Below are positions 1 through 7,524 of a stretch of 10,354 nt of DNA, piece after piece. A program made the translations under genes and the position numbers. Within the stretch, counting starts at the first letter, position 1. Every line of letters starts with the position of its first letter. The notes under the pieces are model-generated. The model saw only the letters and a list, made by a program, of their open reading frames with translations. It made no database searches and was not told the origin of the DNA. Source of the stretch: an uncultured Clostridium sp. (GTDB lineage: Bacteria > Bacillota > Clostridia > Lachnospirales > Lachnospiraceae); the NCBI GenBank assembly GCA_958349075.1, contig CATWBR010000133.1, positions 1 through 10,354 on the forward strand, read 5' to 3'.

Positions 1-434
1 CCTCCAGGGAGGAGGTATACGAGGCGGCAAAAAAGGCCCGATGCTATGATTTTATCATGGCCCTGCCTGGCGGCTTCGACACGATGGCCGGTGAGGGAGG
101 CGCCTCGCTTTCGGGAGGCGAGAAGCAGAGAATTTCCATCGCGCGCTGTATACTGAAGGATGCCCCGGTCATTATTCTTGATGAGGCGACGGCCAGCGTG
201 GATGTGGACAATGAACGGTATATCCAGGAGGCTATTTCGGAGCTGGTAAAGGGAAAGACGCTGCTGGTTATTGCCCACAGGCTGAACACGATTAAAGCGG
301 CGGATCAAATCCTGGTCGTGTCACAGGGAGAGATAGTACAGAGGGGAACCCATGAGGAGCTTGTGTCAAAGAGTGGGATTTACCGGAATTATGTGGAAAT
401 ACGGGAAAAGAAAGCCGGCTGGACGCTGGCATAA
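1..434 (+). CDS. ABC transporter ATP-binding protein, C-terminal fragment (exporter type)
   Basis: This is the last 143 or so residues of an ABC ATPase whose start lies before the window; the reading frame is open from base 3, upstream of the internal ATG at 57. Visible in order are the signature LSGGEKQR, the Walker B run VIILDEATASVD with its catalytic glutamate, the D-loop, and the switch histidine in VIAHRLNTIK. The closing part (ILVVSQGEIVQRGTHEEL) is typical of the ABCB/MsbA-like exporters, in which membrane and nucleotide-binding domains are fused, so the missing part is probably six membrane helices plus Walker A. It would hydrolyse ATP at the inner face of the membrane to drive export. 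The substrate cannot be told from this fragment. All catalytic motifs in the visible part are intact, so it is cut by the window edge rather than broken. A terminator follows directly, so it is the last gene of its operon. Confidence 0.93.
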   Translation, partial: SREEVYEAAKKARCYDFIMALPGGFDTMAGEGGASLSGGEKQRISIARCILKDAPVIILDEATASVDVDNERYIQEAISELVKGKTLLVIAHRLNTIKAADQILVVSQGEIVQRGTHEELVSKSGIYRNYVEIREKKAGWTLA

Positions 435-435
435 G

Positions 436-473
436 AAAAAAGCGCTTTTGGGGAGACCTGAAAGCGCTTTTTT
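436..473 (+). terminator. Intrinsic terminator after the ABC transporter gene
   Basis: A perfect 13-base stem pairs AAAAAAGCGCTTT (436-448) with AAAGCGCTTTTTT (461-473) around a 12-base loop. It begins two bases after the stop codon. The A-run on the left and T-run on the right would let it act in both directions, though no minus-strand gene is seen nearby. Confidence 0.93.
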
Positions 474-480
474 CGGACAG

Positions 481-509
481 TTGTCAGAAACAACGGCCCA
501 TGATAGAAT
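481..509 (+). promoter_or_regulatory. Sigma-A promoter for the VanW-family/topoisomerase unit
   Basis: TTGTCA (481-486), a 17-base spacer, then TAGAAT (504-509) match the housekeeping -35 and -10 boxes closely. Transcription would start near 516, giving a leader of about 60 bases before the ATG at 575. A small inverted repeat, GTTGT (480-484) with ACAAC (490-494), overlaps the -35 box and could be a repressor site; this last point is weak. Confidence 0.7.
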
Positions 510-574
510 AAATGAAGATAGGATGAAATGAGTGAAGATACTGTCCGTGTAAGCTGAGAAGAGGAGGAACCCCT

Positions 575-1438
575 ATGCCGTTATCAGAAAAGGGCTGTAA
601 GCCAATACAAAAACCGATCAGCCGTTCCGCGTTCCGTTCCCGGTGCGGGATGATTTATTACGGTTTTCTGCGCAGAATGACGTGGCTCGTCATGGGCAGT
701 AAATTTGCCGGAGAGCGGAGAAAACCGCTTGCTTTTGTCTGGTTCGGGCACAGGACGCCTTTGCTCCGTAAGCTCCAGGGGCTGGATATGCAGTACCAGT
801 ACAATAAGATTACGAATTTAAAGCTGGCGTCGGAGAAGATTAACGGGATTGTGATCCATCCCGGGGAAGTATTCAGTTACTGGAAACTGATAGGAAAGCC
901 AACGCCGGGAAAAGGGTATCTGGACGGCATGATCCTGAAAAACGGCCGTGTGGAGGCAGGAACGGGGGGAGGCCTGTGCCAGTTGTCAAACATGATTTTC
1001 TGGATGGCGCTCCATTCCCCTCTGACCATCATAGAGCGCCACCGTCATGGGTACGACGTGTTTCCTGATTCCAACAGGAAGCAGCCGTTCGGAAGCGGAG
1101 CCACCTGTTCCTACCCCCATATCGATCTGATGATACGCAATGACACGGAGCAGGATATTCAGTTCCGGACGTGGCTTGACGGGGAGTATCTGTATGGGGA
1201 GCTGCGGGCCGGAGTCCCGCCCGCGCTGCAATATGAGATTGTAGAGAGAAACCACCTGATGAAAAGCGAATTCTGGGGCGGATACAGCCGTCATAATGAA
1301 TTGTACCGCCTTACCTTTGATGAGGGGGAGCTGGCCGGGGAAGAATTTATTCTCAGTAACCACGCCATTATGATGTATGCACCGTTTATCAGAGAAAACA
1401 ATAACGGCGGGAAACCGGACGATATAAAGGAGAATTGA
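575..1438 (+). CDS. VanW family protein
   Basis: A 287-residue protein of the VanW family, named after an accessory gene of vanB-type vancomycin resistance clusters whose biochemical role is not established. The family core is clear: HPGEVFSYWKLIG (about 95-107), GTGGGLCQLSN (129-139) with the conserved Cys135, ERHRHGYDV (154-162) and GATCSYPHIDLMIRND (175-190). Length is close to VanW itself rather than to the longer surface forms with peptidoglycan-binding or G5 domains. I see no signal peptide; the N-terminal 50 residues are basic with one mildly hydrophobic stretch (26-40). The ATG at 575 has GGAGGA six bases upstream. No vanH, ligase or vanX genes are present, so a direct resistance role should not be assumed; a cell-envelope role is inference. 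It stands first in a unit with topoisomerase III, which begins four bases after its stop. Confidence 0.88.
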   Translation: MPLSEKGCKPIQKPISRSAFRSRCGMIYYGFLRRMTWLVMGSKFAGERRKPLAFVWFGHRTPLLRKLQGLDMQYQYNKITNLKLASEKINGIVIHPGEVFSYWKLIGKPTPGKGYLDGMILKNGRVEAGTGGGLCQLSNMIFWMALHSPLTIIERHRHGYDVFPDSNRKQPFGSGATCSYPHIDLMIRNDTEQDIQFRTWLDGEYLYGELRAGVPPALQYEIVERNHLMKSEFWGGYSRHNELYRLTFDEGELAGEEFILSNHAIMMYAPFIRENNNGGKPDDIKEN

Positions 1439-1442
1439 ACAG

Positions 1443-3650
1443 ATGAAATCATTAGTAATTGCAGAAAAACCGTCGGTGGCCCGCGACATAGCCCGGGTAC
1501 TGAAATGCGGGAAACCGCAAAATGGCGCCATAGAGGGGCAGGAATATATTGTCACATGGGGACTCGGCCATCTTGTCACCCTGGCCGATCCGGAGGATTA
1601 CAGTCCCGGGTATAAAGAATGGAAGATGGAGGATCTGCCGATGCTGCCGGACACTTTTAAGCTGGAGGTCATAAAGCAGACGGCAAAACAGTACAATGCG
1701 GTAAAAACGCAGCTTTACAGGAATGATGTAGGAGACATCATCATAGCCACGGATGCGGGGCGGGAGGGAGAACTGGTGGCCCGGCTGATACTTAAAAAGG
1801 CCGGCAGCAGGAAACCCGTCCGGAGACTGTGGATCTCGTCGGTCACGGACAAGGCGATCCGGGAGGGCTTCGCCCACTTAAAAGACGGCAGGGAATACGA
1901 TAATCTCTACGATGCCGCCATGTGCCGGGCCGAAGCGGACTGGATGGTGGGAATCAACGCAACAAGGGCGCTGACCTGCAAATATAACGCCCAGTTATCC
2001 TGCGGCCGTGTGCAGACTCCGACCCTTGCCATGATTGCAGGGCGTGAGGAGGAGATAAAGAAGTTTGTCCCGCAGCCCTATTTCGGCATCCGTGCAAAAT
2101 GCCAGGAGCCTTCCCTGTCCCTGACGTGGCAGGATGGGAAATCGGGAAGCACCCGTTCCTTTGACAAAAACAGGATGGAAGGGATTCTCTCCTCCCTGCA
2201 GGGGGAAAAGGGGAGGGTGGAAGAGGTAAAGCGCACGCCGAAGAGGACATCGGCGCCGCTTCTCTACGATCTCACGGAGCTTCAGCGGGATGCGAGCAAA
2301 AGGTATAATTATTCGGCCAAGGAGACGTTAAACATCATGCAGCGCCTGTATGAAAACCACAAGGTACTGACGTATCCGAGAACGGATTCCAGATATTTGA
2401 GCGCAGACATCGTGCCGACCCTGAAAGAACGGTTAAAGGCGTGCGGTACAGGGCCTTATAAGACGCTGGCCGGCCGCCTTCAGGGGCGCGCCCTGCCGGA
2501 GAAGCTGTTTTTCGTGGATAACGGCAAGGTGACGGATCACCATGCCATTATCCCGACCGAGCAGTATGTACAGCTTGATCACATGACTGTGGATGAAAGA
2601 CGGATTTATGATCTGGTGGTCCGCCGCTTCCTGGCCGTTTTGTACCCTCCTTTTGAATATGAACAGACGTCCCTGACGGTGCAGGCAGGCGGGGAGCGGT
2701 TCACGGCCAGGGGGGAGATTGTGAAAACACCCGGCTGGCATGAAGTATATGAGAACGAGAAACAGGAAGAAGAAACGGATGAGGACGGGCAGGAGATAAA
2801 ATCCCAGAAATTGCCGGATATCAGGAAGGGGGATGTGCTTACCGGCCTTACCTTCCAACTGACGGAAGGTAAGACGAAAGCGCCGTCCCCGTTCAATGAG
2901 GCCACCCTGCTCTCGGCGATGGAAAATCCGGCGGCCTTTATGGAGTCAAAGGACCGTGAGATGGCGAAGACACTGGGAGAGACGGGGGGACTCGGAACGG
3001 TTGCGACACGGGCCGATATTATCGAAAAACTCTTTTCCAGCTTTCTTCTGGAAAAGCGGGGAAAAGATATTTACCTTACTTCCAAGGCCAGACAGCTTCT
3101 GAATCTGGTCCCGGAGGATTTAAAAAAGCCGGAACTGACGGCCGAATGGGAGATGAAGCTTTCAAAGATGGCAAAGGGCGGTTTAAAGCGTGATGCGTTT
3201 ATGAGGGATATCAGAGAATATTCGGGGGAACTGATTGCACAGATTAAGGCCGGGGAGGGAAACTTCCGCCATGACAACCTGACCAATACAAAATGCCCTG
3301 TGTGCGGAAAAAGAATGCTCTCGGTAAAGGGAAAGAACAGTGAGATGTTAGTCTGCCAGGACCGCGAGTGCGGCCACAGAGAGACCGTTTCCCGTACCTC
3401 CAATGCCAGATGCCCGGTCTGCCATAAGAAACTGGAGCTGCGAGGAAAAGGAGAAGGACAGATTTTTGTCTGCCGCTGCGGATATAAGGAGAAACTGTCT
3501 GCCTTCCAGGAACGCAGGAAGAAAGAGGGGGCCGGAGTATCGAAAAAGGACGTGGCAAAATACATGAACCAGCAGAAAAAAGAGGCGGAGACACCGCTCA
3601 ACAACCCATTTGCCCAGGCGTTTAAGGGACTTAAGCTGGATGACCGGTAA
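1443..3650 (+). CDS. topB: DNA topoisomerase III (type IA)
   Basis: A 735-residue type IA topoisomerase, which cuts one DNA strand through a tyrosine link and passes another through, chiefly unlinking replication and recombination intermediates. The N-terminal Toprim domain starts with VIAEKPSVARDI (Glu8) and has the metal-binding DAGREGE at 104-110. The catalytic tyrosine is Tyr311 in LTYPRTDSRYLS. TEGKTKAPSPFNEATLL (about 474-490) and GGLGTVATRADIIEKL (515-530) are the usual TopB core blocks. The tail carries two zinc ribbons: Cys618, 621, 638, 643 and Cys657, 660, 677, 679. E. coli TopB is about 650 residues, so the extra length is mainly this tail. AAAGGAG (1426-1432) inside the end of the VanW gene supports the ATG at 1443 and implies coupled translation. 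TopB paralogues also occur on conjugative elements, but no transfer genes are visible here, so this copy looks chromosomal. Confidence 0.96.
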   Translation: MKSLVIAEKPSVARDIARVLKCGKPQNGAIEGQEYIVTWGLGHLVTLADPEDYSPGYKEWKMEDLPMLPDTFKLEVIKQTAKQYNAVKTQLYRNDVGDIIIATDAGREGELVARLILKKAGSRKPVRRLWISSVTDKAIREGFAHLKDGREYDNLYDAAMCRAEADWMVGINATRALTCKYNAQLSCGRVQTPTLAMIAGREEEIKKFVPQPYFGIRAKCQEPSLSLTWQDGKSGSTRSFDKNRMEGILSSLQGEKGRVEEVKRTPKRTSAPLLYDLTELQRDASKRYNYSAKETLNIMQRLYENHKVLTYPRTDSRYLSADIVPTLKERLKACGTGPYKTLAGRLQGRALPEKLFFVDNGKVTDHHAIIPTEQYVQLDHMTVDERRIYDLVVRRFLAVLYPPFEYEQTSLTVQAGGERFTARGEIVKTPGWHEVYENEKQEEETDEDGQEIKSQKLPDIRKGDVLTGLTFQLTEGKTKAPSPFNEATLLSAMENPAAFMESKDREMAKTLGETGGLGTVATRADIIEKLFSSFLLEKRGKDIYLTSKARQLLNLVPEDLKKPELTAEWEMKLSKMAKGGLKRDAFMRDIREYSGELIAQIKAGEGNFRHDNLTNTKCPVCGKRMLSVKGKNSEMLVCQDRECGHRETVSRTSNARCPVCHKKLELRGKGEGQIFVCRCGYKEKLSAFQERRKKEGAGVSKKDVAKYMNQQKKEAETPLNNPFAQAFKGLKLDDR

Positions 3651-3688
3651 GGGATAAACAATAAAAATACGACGGATACGGGGGAACG

Positions 3689-4354
3689 ATGGAGAAAAAT
3701 AAAATCCTCATTATAGAAGATGAGTCCGCAATCAGGGAACTGCTCTGCATGAATCTGGAGGCGGTCGGGTATGAGACGGATACGGCATGCGACGGCATGG
3801 AGGCGGAACAGAAGATCCGGGAAGACCGGGGAGAATACGATCTGGCGCTGGTAGATGTGATGCTTCCGGGCCCGGACGGCTTTGATTTGATCGAAGGGCT
3901 GAACGGGAAAGAGATTCCCTGCATTTTCCTGACGGCAAAAGCCGATGTGGCTTCAAAGGTCAAGGGACTCCGCCTGGGCGCGGAGGACTATATAGTCAAA
4001 CCGTTTGAAATGATGGAATTATTCGCCAGGGTGGAGAATGTCCTGAAACGGAGAAGAAAACTGAAAAGCACGGTGGAGCTCGACGGCTGCCGGATCGATC
4101 TGGCGGGACACAAGGTTTATGAGGATGGGGAGGAGATCCAGTTAAAGCCGATGGAATATGATTTGTTTCTGTTTCTCTGCCGTAACAGAAATGTTGCCTT
4201 TACAAGGAACCAGTTGCTCGATAAGATATGGGGCGGCGACTATGGGGGAGAGACAAGAACCGTGGACGTCCATGTCGCCAGTCTGAGGAAGAAGCTTAAG
4301 ACAGCGTCAAGAATACAGACAATACCAAAACTGGGATACCGTCTGGAGGTTTGA
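3689..4354 (+). CDS. OmpR/PhoB-family response regulator
   Basis: A 221-residue two-component regulator. The receiver domain (about 4-120) has the acidic pair Glu10/Asp11, the phospho-acceptor Asp56 in LVDVMLPG, Thr82 in FLTAK and Lys104 in IVKPF, so all phosphorylation residues are present. A short linker with a basic RRRKLK run leads to the winged-helix DNA-binding domain (about 127-221), with the recognition-helix motif TVDVHVASLRKKL (191-203) and the closing GYRLEV. It would be phosphorylated by the kinase encoded right after it, whose start lies only a few bases beyond this stop, and then bind tandem direct repeats. Such repeats lie upstream of the lipoprotein gene downstream of the kinase. 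There are 38 bases between topB and this gene, with no clear terminator, so read-through from topB is possible. The family assignment is firm; the signal and regulon are unknown. Confidence 0.95.
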   Translation: MEKNKILIIEDESAIRELLCMNLEAVGYETDTACDGMEAEQKIREDRGEYDLALVDVMLPGPDGFDLIEGLNGKEIPCIFLTAKADVASKVKGLRLGAEDYIVKPFEMMELFARVENVLKRRRKLKSTVELDGCRIDLAGHKVYEDGEEIQLKPMEYDLFLFLCRNRNVAFTRNQLLDKIWGGDYGGETRTVDVHVASLRKKLKTASRIQTIPKLGYRLEV

Positions 4355-4360
4355 TTGCAT

Positions 4361-5752
4361 ATGAAACTTACGAAAAAACTGATTGTGATTCTTTCCGCCA
4401 GCCTGGCGGCGGCATTTCTGGCCGTCAGCCTTCTGGCGTTCTGGCAGATGCGCTCCCAGAGCATCTCCGTGGCCGTGGATAACTACGACAGGCAGATGGA
4501 CTCTATTTCCTATGCTTTTTCGGAGATAGGGACCAGAGAGGATTTTGAGGCGATGGGAGAGATAGCCGCCGAGGCATATCTCAAATACCAGTTCCGGAAA
4601 TGTTATAAGGAGGGGTATGCGCTTATCAAGGGGGAGGAGTGTATTGTAAACCTGACCGACTTTGAAATCCTGGATCCCGGAGCCCTGGAAGGTTCATACA
4701 AAATCCAGCACCTGGGGAAAAAGACGGTGCTCCTGATGGAGCGGGAGGTCAGCCAGTTTCCGGGCTATGAGGTGCTGATGGCGCAGAATATCACCCCCTA
4801 TTATCAGGAGATAGAGCGCCGGGGAATATTTTTGGCATTACTGTGCGCAGGAGTTTGGGCGCTGACCGCCGCCCTGGCTCTTTTCATGACCCATAAAGCG
4901 CTGAAACCGCTTGAGGAGCTGACGAAAGCCGCCGTCAAGATTGGCAACGGCAGTCTTGGTGAGCGGGTGCCGGTGAACAGCCAGGATGAAATCGGGGAAT
5001 TTGCTGGGGCATTCAACCAGATGACGGAAAAGGTGGAGAAGCAGGTCGAAGATCTGGAACTGCTTTTAGGAGCCCTGGCCCATGAGATAAAAACACCGAT
5101 GACGGCGGTGATAGGGTACTCGGACAGCCTGCTGCACGTTAAGCTGTCCGAGGAGCAGAAGGAGCGTTCCCTGGAGCAGATCCATGACGCCGGCCTGCGC
5201 CTGGAGCGCCTCTCCTCCAAGATGCTGAGCCTCCTCGGAAAATATGAGAATGAGGAAGTCCATTTTGAAACAATCCGGGTATCGGAACTGATTGACGCTG
5301 CGGTGAAGGAGACGGAACCGCTTTGGAGCGCCAAAGGGATCACAATAATGAAAAAAACGGTGCAGGAGCCGGTGATTGAAGCGGACAGGGAGCTGTTTTT
5401 ATCCCTTCTCTTTAATCTGCTCCACAACGCGGTAAAAGCCGGGGAGCCGGGAAGCAGAATCTGGGTTGAGGCCGGAGATGGGAAAATTGTCATCACGGAC
5501 GAGGGCTGTGGGATTCCGTCCCGGGATCTTTCCCATGTGACGGAAGCGTTCTATATGGCGGATAAGTCCAGAAGCCGGAATGAGGGCGGTTCCGGGCTGG
5601 GCCTGGCTCTCTGCGAGAAGATAGCCTCACTGCACTGTGTGAGAATGGAAATTAAGAGCCGGAACAAGGCAGACGGGTATCCGGAGGAAGAATGCGGAAC
5701 GCAGGTCATCCTCCACTGTAATCTGCAGCCCGGCAGTAAGCCGCAGCGCTGA
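4361..5752 (+). CDS. Sensor histidine kinase with HAMP domain
   Basis: A 463-residue membrane sensor kinase and probable partner of the preceding regulator. A first membrane helix (about 7-28) and a second (about 155-177) bracket an extracellular sensing region of some 125 residues that I do not recognise. A HAMP linker (about 178-232) follows, then the dimerisation helix with phospho-acceptor His241 in ALAHEIKTPMTAVIGYSDSL, and an ATPase domain with N box NLLHNAVKAG (352-361), G1 DEGCGIP (380-386) and G2 GGSGLGLAL (409-417). The asparagine, DxG and GxGxG features are intact, so it should be active. GGAGGT (4345-4350) sits in the end of the regulator gene, 10 bases before the ATG at 4361. A TTG at 4355, abutting the regulator stop, would add two residues but lies only four bases from that site, so I prefer the ATG. 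The stimulus cannot be deduced. Confidence 0.95.
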   Translation: MKLTKKLIVILSASLAAAFLAVSLLAFWQMRSQSISVAVDNYDRQMDSISYAFSEIGTREDFEAMGEIAAEAYLKYQFRKCYKEGYALIKGEECIVNLTDFEILDPGALEGSYKIQHLGKKTVLLMEREVSQFPGYEVLMAQNITPYYQEIERRGIFLALLCAGVWALTAALALFMTHKALKPLEELTKAAVKIGNGSLGERVPVNSQDEIGEFAGAFNQMTEKVEKQVEDLELLLGALAHEIKTPMTAVIGYSDSLLHVKLSEEQKERSLEQIHDAGLRLERLSSKMLSLLGKYENEEVHFETIRVSELIDAAVKETEPLWSAKGITIMKKTVQEPVIEADRELFLSLLFNLLHNAVKAGEPGSRIWVEAGDGKIVITDEGCGIPSRDLSHVTEAFYMADKSRSRNEGGSGLGLALCEKIASLHCVRMEIKSRNKADGYPEEECGTQVILHCNLQPGSKPQR

Positions 5753-5760
5753 AGCCCACA

Positions 5761-5814
5761 TTTACAAAACGTTTACATTTTGATGAGGACTTTGCCGGCA
5801 TAAAAAGGTAGAAT
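5761..5814 (+). promoter_or_regulatory. Candidate response-regulator site and promoter for the lipoprotein gene
   Basis: TTTACA occurs at 5761-5766 and again at 5772-5777, an exact direct repeat with 11-base periodicity, about one DNA turn. OmpR-family regulators typically bind such tandem hexamers, and the B. subtilis PhoP consensus TTAACA is similar. A -10-like TAGAAT lies at 5809-5814 with no convincing -35 box (the expected place reads roughly AGGACT), which is what an activator-dependent promoter often looks like. If correct, the repeats sit around -60 to -45 from the start of transcription. The assignment to the adjacent two-component system is inference. Confidence 0.5.
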
Positions 5815-5850
5815 CTCTATATCAAACGGTAGAGAGACGTCCGACGGATG

Positions 5851-5896
5851 TTTACTTCACTGTTTACAGGTGATAATTTACCGTTACAAGTGATAA
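5851..5896 (+). repeat. Short direct repeats in the lipoprotein leader
   Basis: TTACAGGTGATAA (5864-5876) recurs as TTACAAGTGATAA (5884-5896), a 13-base direct repeat with one mismatch and a 20-base period, about two DNA turns. Further TTTAC units occur at 5851 and 5877. The second copy runs into the ribosome binding site AAGGAG (5895-5900). The array may be an operator, a second regulator site or an mRNA element. Confidence 0.5.
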
Positions 5897-5910
5897 GGAG
5901 AGAAGAAAAA

Positions 5911-7320
5911 GTGAAGAGAAAAAATATGTCATGTCTGTTACTGCTGACCGCCGCTATTGCTAGTCTTACCGCCGGCTGCGGCACGGGAGGGGAGAGACCG
6001 GTAATCGGAGAAAAAACAGAGTCCTCCGCCGCAGATCAGAACGCGGACGGCGGGAGCAGGAGCCCGGAAGATGAGACTGCCGGAAGCCACGAACTAAGCG
6101 TATCGGAACAGGTGCAGGCGCCGGAACATTATAAGACGGAAGTAAAAGAAAAGGGGATGATACTCTCGGCCGACGCCCCCGTTTCGGTTCCGGATCTTAA
6201 GCAGGCTGTGATAAAGAATGCGAAATCCGTAAATTATACGGAAGAAGAGTACAACCAGATAAAAAAGACGCTGGAGGAAACACTGGGACTTACCTGGGAG
6301 AAAGAGGCGGTTAACACGCTGTACTTTTACGAGAGTGAGGAAGAGACCGGAATCAGCATTGAGGGTGGTACGGCGGTTGACAGTGATGCGGCAGTTACCG
6401 GTTCAGACGGGACGGTTCTGAAAAACGGGGATATATACGGTGAAAGCAGAAATACCTGGGGAGGAAATGAATCCGGCACCGTTTATCAGCTCACCTACCG
6501 GACGGGAACCGAAGATTTCCCGCCGCCTATTTCCCTGATCTGGCTGACTGAAATATATAATGACGGACGCCATATGGAAGAACCGTCGATCGTCTATGGG
6601 AATGACGATGAGGCTGCCGTCTCACGGGCTGACAAGGCTAAAGAATTCGAGAAAAAGGCGGAAGAGCTGCTCAGAAAATTCGGTGTCAAGGGATATAAGA
6701 TTTATGACACAAGATGGAGAGAGGCATTTTTTACAATAGATGGTGAGCGCGTATCGGATTTCAAGTACCGTATCACATTCACTCCTTCCATAGACGGTGT
6801 CGGAGCGACATGCCCCAGTTTGTACCTGCCCGCCAATTCCAGCCTGGAAGGACCCTATATCGATGTGGTATACCGTGAAGACGGAACCTTGACCCATCTC
6901 AAACTGATCGACAAAGAGGAACTGGAAGTCAGTGCAAATGACGGAACCTTCCTTCTTCCTTTTGAGGCAATCCATGAGTTGTTTGAGCAGTACTGCAAGG
7001 ATTCCTACAGCAGAAACAGCGAAAGTAAGCAGTCCCCGTATCCGGAAGAAGGAAAGACGCCTGCCGGATGGACGGAGCCGGTGACTATGGTGAATGTCAG
7101 CAATGTAAGGATGGAATACGCCTTCATCGGACGGGAAAACAAGAAAAAGGCGATAGAACAGGAACTGGTGCCGGTATGGAATTTTTACGGCAATGTCTCG
7201 CAAGGCCATGAAATAACCGGGGAGGCGGACCTGATTAAGAGCACCAGCGAGGAAATGCCTCAGCGGGATGGGATTATTCTCTCGATCCGGGCGGATGACG
7301 GCCGTATTTTGTGGGAGTGA
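5911..7320 (+). CDS. Secreted lipoprotein of unknown function (possibly DUF6034-like)
   Basis: With the GTG at 5911 this is a 469-residue lipoprotein. AAGGAG (5895-5900) lies 10 bases upstream, the N-terminus is KRK followed by a hydrophobic stretch, and the lipobox LTAGC puts the lipidated cysteine at residue 23. The frame is open to an ATG at 5848, but that start has no good ribosome site, overlaps the control repeats and would put 21 odd residues before the signal peptide. The mature protein begins with a polar linker rich in Ser, Gly, Glu and Asp, then a region resembling clostridial DUF6034 lipoproteins (APEHYKTEVKEKGMILSADA, SVPDLKQAV); I recall that family from memory only. The C-terminus (ELVPVWNFYG, then IILSIRADDGRILWE) looks like the closing beta module seen in PepSY- or YcdB-like extracellular proteins. 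No catalytic motif is visible. Its position after the kinase suggests it is a target or sensor partner of that system. Confidence 0.8.
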   Translation: MKRKNMSCLLLLTAAIASLTAGCGTGGERPVIGEKTESSAADQNADGGSRSPEDETAGSHELSVSEQVQAPEHYKTEVKEKGMILSADAPVSVPDLKQAVIKNAKSVNYTEEEYNQIKKTLEETLGLTWEKEAVNTLYFYESEEETGISIEGGTAVDSDAAVTGSDGTVLKNGDIYGESRNTWGGNESGTVYQLTYRTGTEDFPPPISLIWLTEIYNDGRHMEEPSIVYGNDDEAAVSRADKAKEFEKKAEELLRKFGVKGYKIYDTRWREAFFTIDGERVSDFKYRITFTPSIDGVGATCPSLYLPANSSLEGPYIDVVYREDGTLTHLKLIDKEELEVSANDGTFLLPFEAIHELFEQYCKDSYSRNSESKQSPYPEEGKTPAGWTEPVTMVNVSNVRMEYAFIGRENKKKAIEQELVPVWNFYGNVSQGHEITGEADLIKSTSEEMPQRDGIILSIRADDGRILWE

Positions 7321-7353
7321 GACGGGAAATTGATTGTCTGATTTGAGGTAATA

Positions 7354-7419
7354 AATGCTTTAAGTGATTTGCTCACCATGAATTCTATCATGGTGAGTAG
7401 GTTGCCTAAGGCATTTTTT
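7354..7419 (+). terminator. Composite hairpin terminator after the lipoprotein gene
   Basis: Two nested stems are visible. The inner is perfect: CTCACCATG (7372-7380) with CATGGTGAG (7389-7397) around an 8-base loop. The outer pairs AATGCTTTA (7354-7362) with TAAGGCATT (7407-7415), nine pairs with one G-T wobble, and ends in a run of six T (7414-7419). They are separated by a symmetric internal loop of nine bases on each side. It lies 33 bases after the stop codon and most likely ends the two-component/lipoprotein transcripts. Confidence 0.8.
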
Positions 7420-7461
7420 CATATCATAGAGCACCTTCCTATTTTGGGGAATCTGTTTGGG

Positions 7462-7489
7462 CTGTCAGGATTTGCCCGTCCTCTGACAG
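7462..7489. repeat. Inverted repeat CTGTCAG in the transporter leader region
   Basis: CTGTCAG (7462-7468) and CTGACAG (7483-7489) form a perfect 7-base inverted repeat around 14 bases. No T-run follows on either strand, so it is not a typical terminator. It may be an operator or a leader hairpin upstream of the EamA-family gene; function unknown. Confidence 0.4.
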
Positions 7490-7524
7490 GCATAATAAAA
7501 AAATAAGTGGAATTGTGTCTTTAC

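Noticed and set aside
1..434. Possible truncated or decayed ABC transporter
   Set aside because: The frame is open to the window edge and all visible catalytic motifs are intact, so it is cut by the window and not by mutation.
513..540. TGAAGATA repeated at 513-520 and 533-540 in the VanW leader
   Set aside because: Only eight purine-rich bases, easily due to chance in a leader of this composition, and not linked to any other signal.
575..1438. Vancomycin resistance locus
   Set aside because: Only a VanW-family gene is present. There is no D-Ala-D-Lac ligase, dehydrogenase or VanX dipeptidase, and the regulator/kinase pair is separated by topB, so it is not evidence of a van cluster.
1443..3650. 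topB as part of an integrative conjugative element
   Set aside because: No relaxase, type IV secretion, integrase or att-like repeats occur in the window, and base composition is like that of its neighbours.
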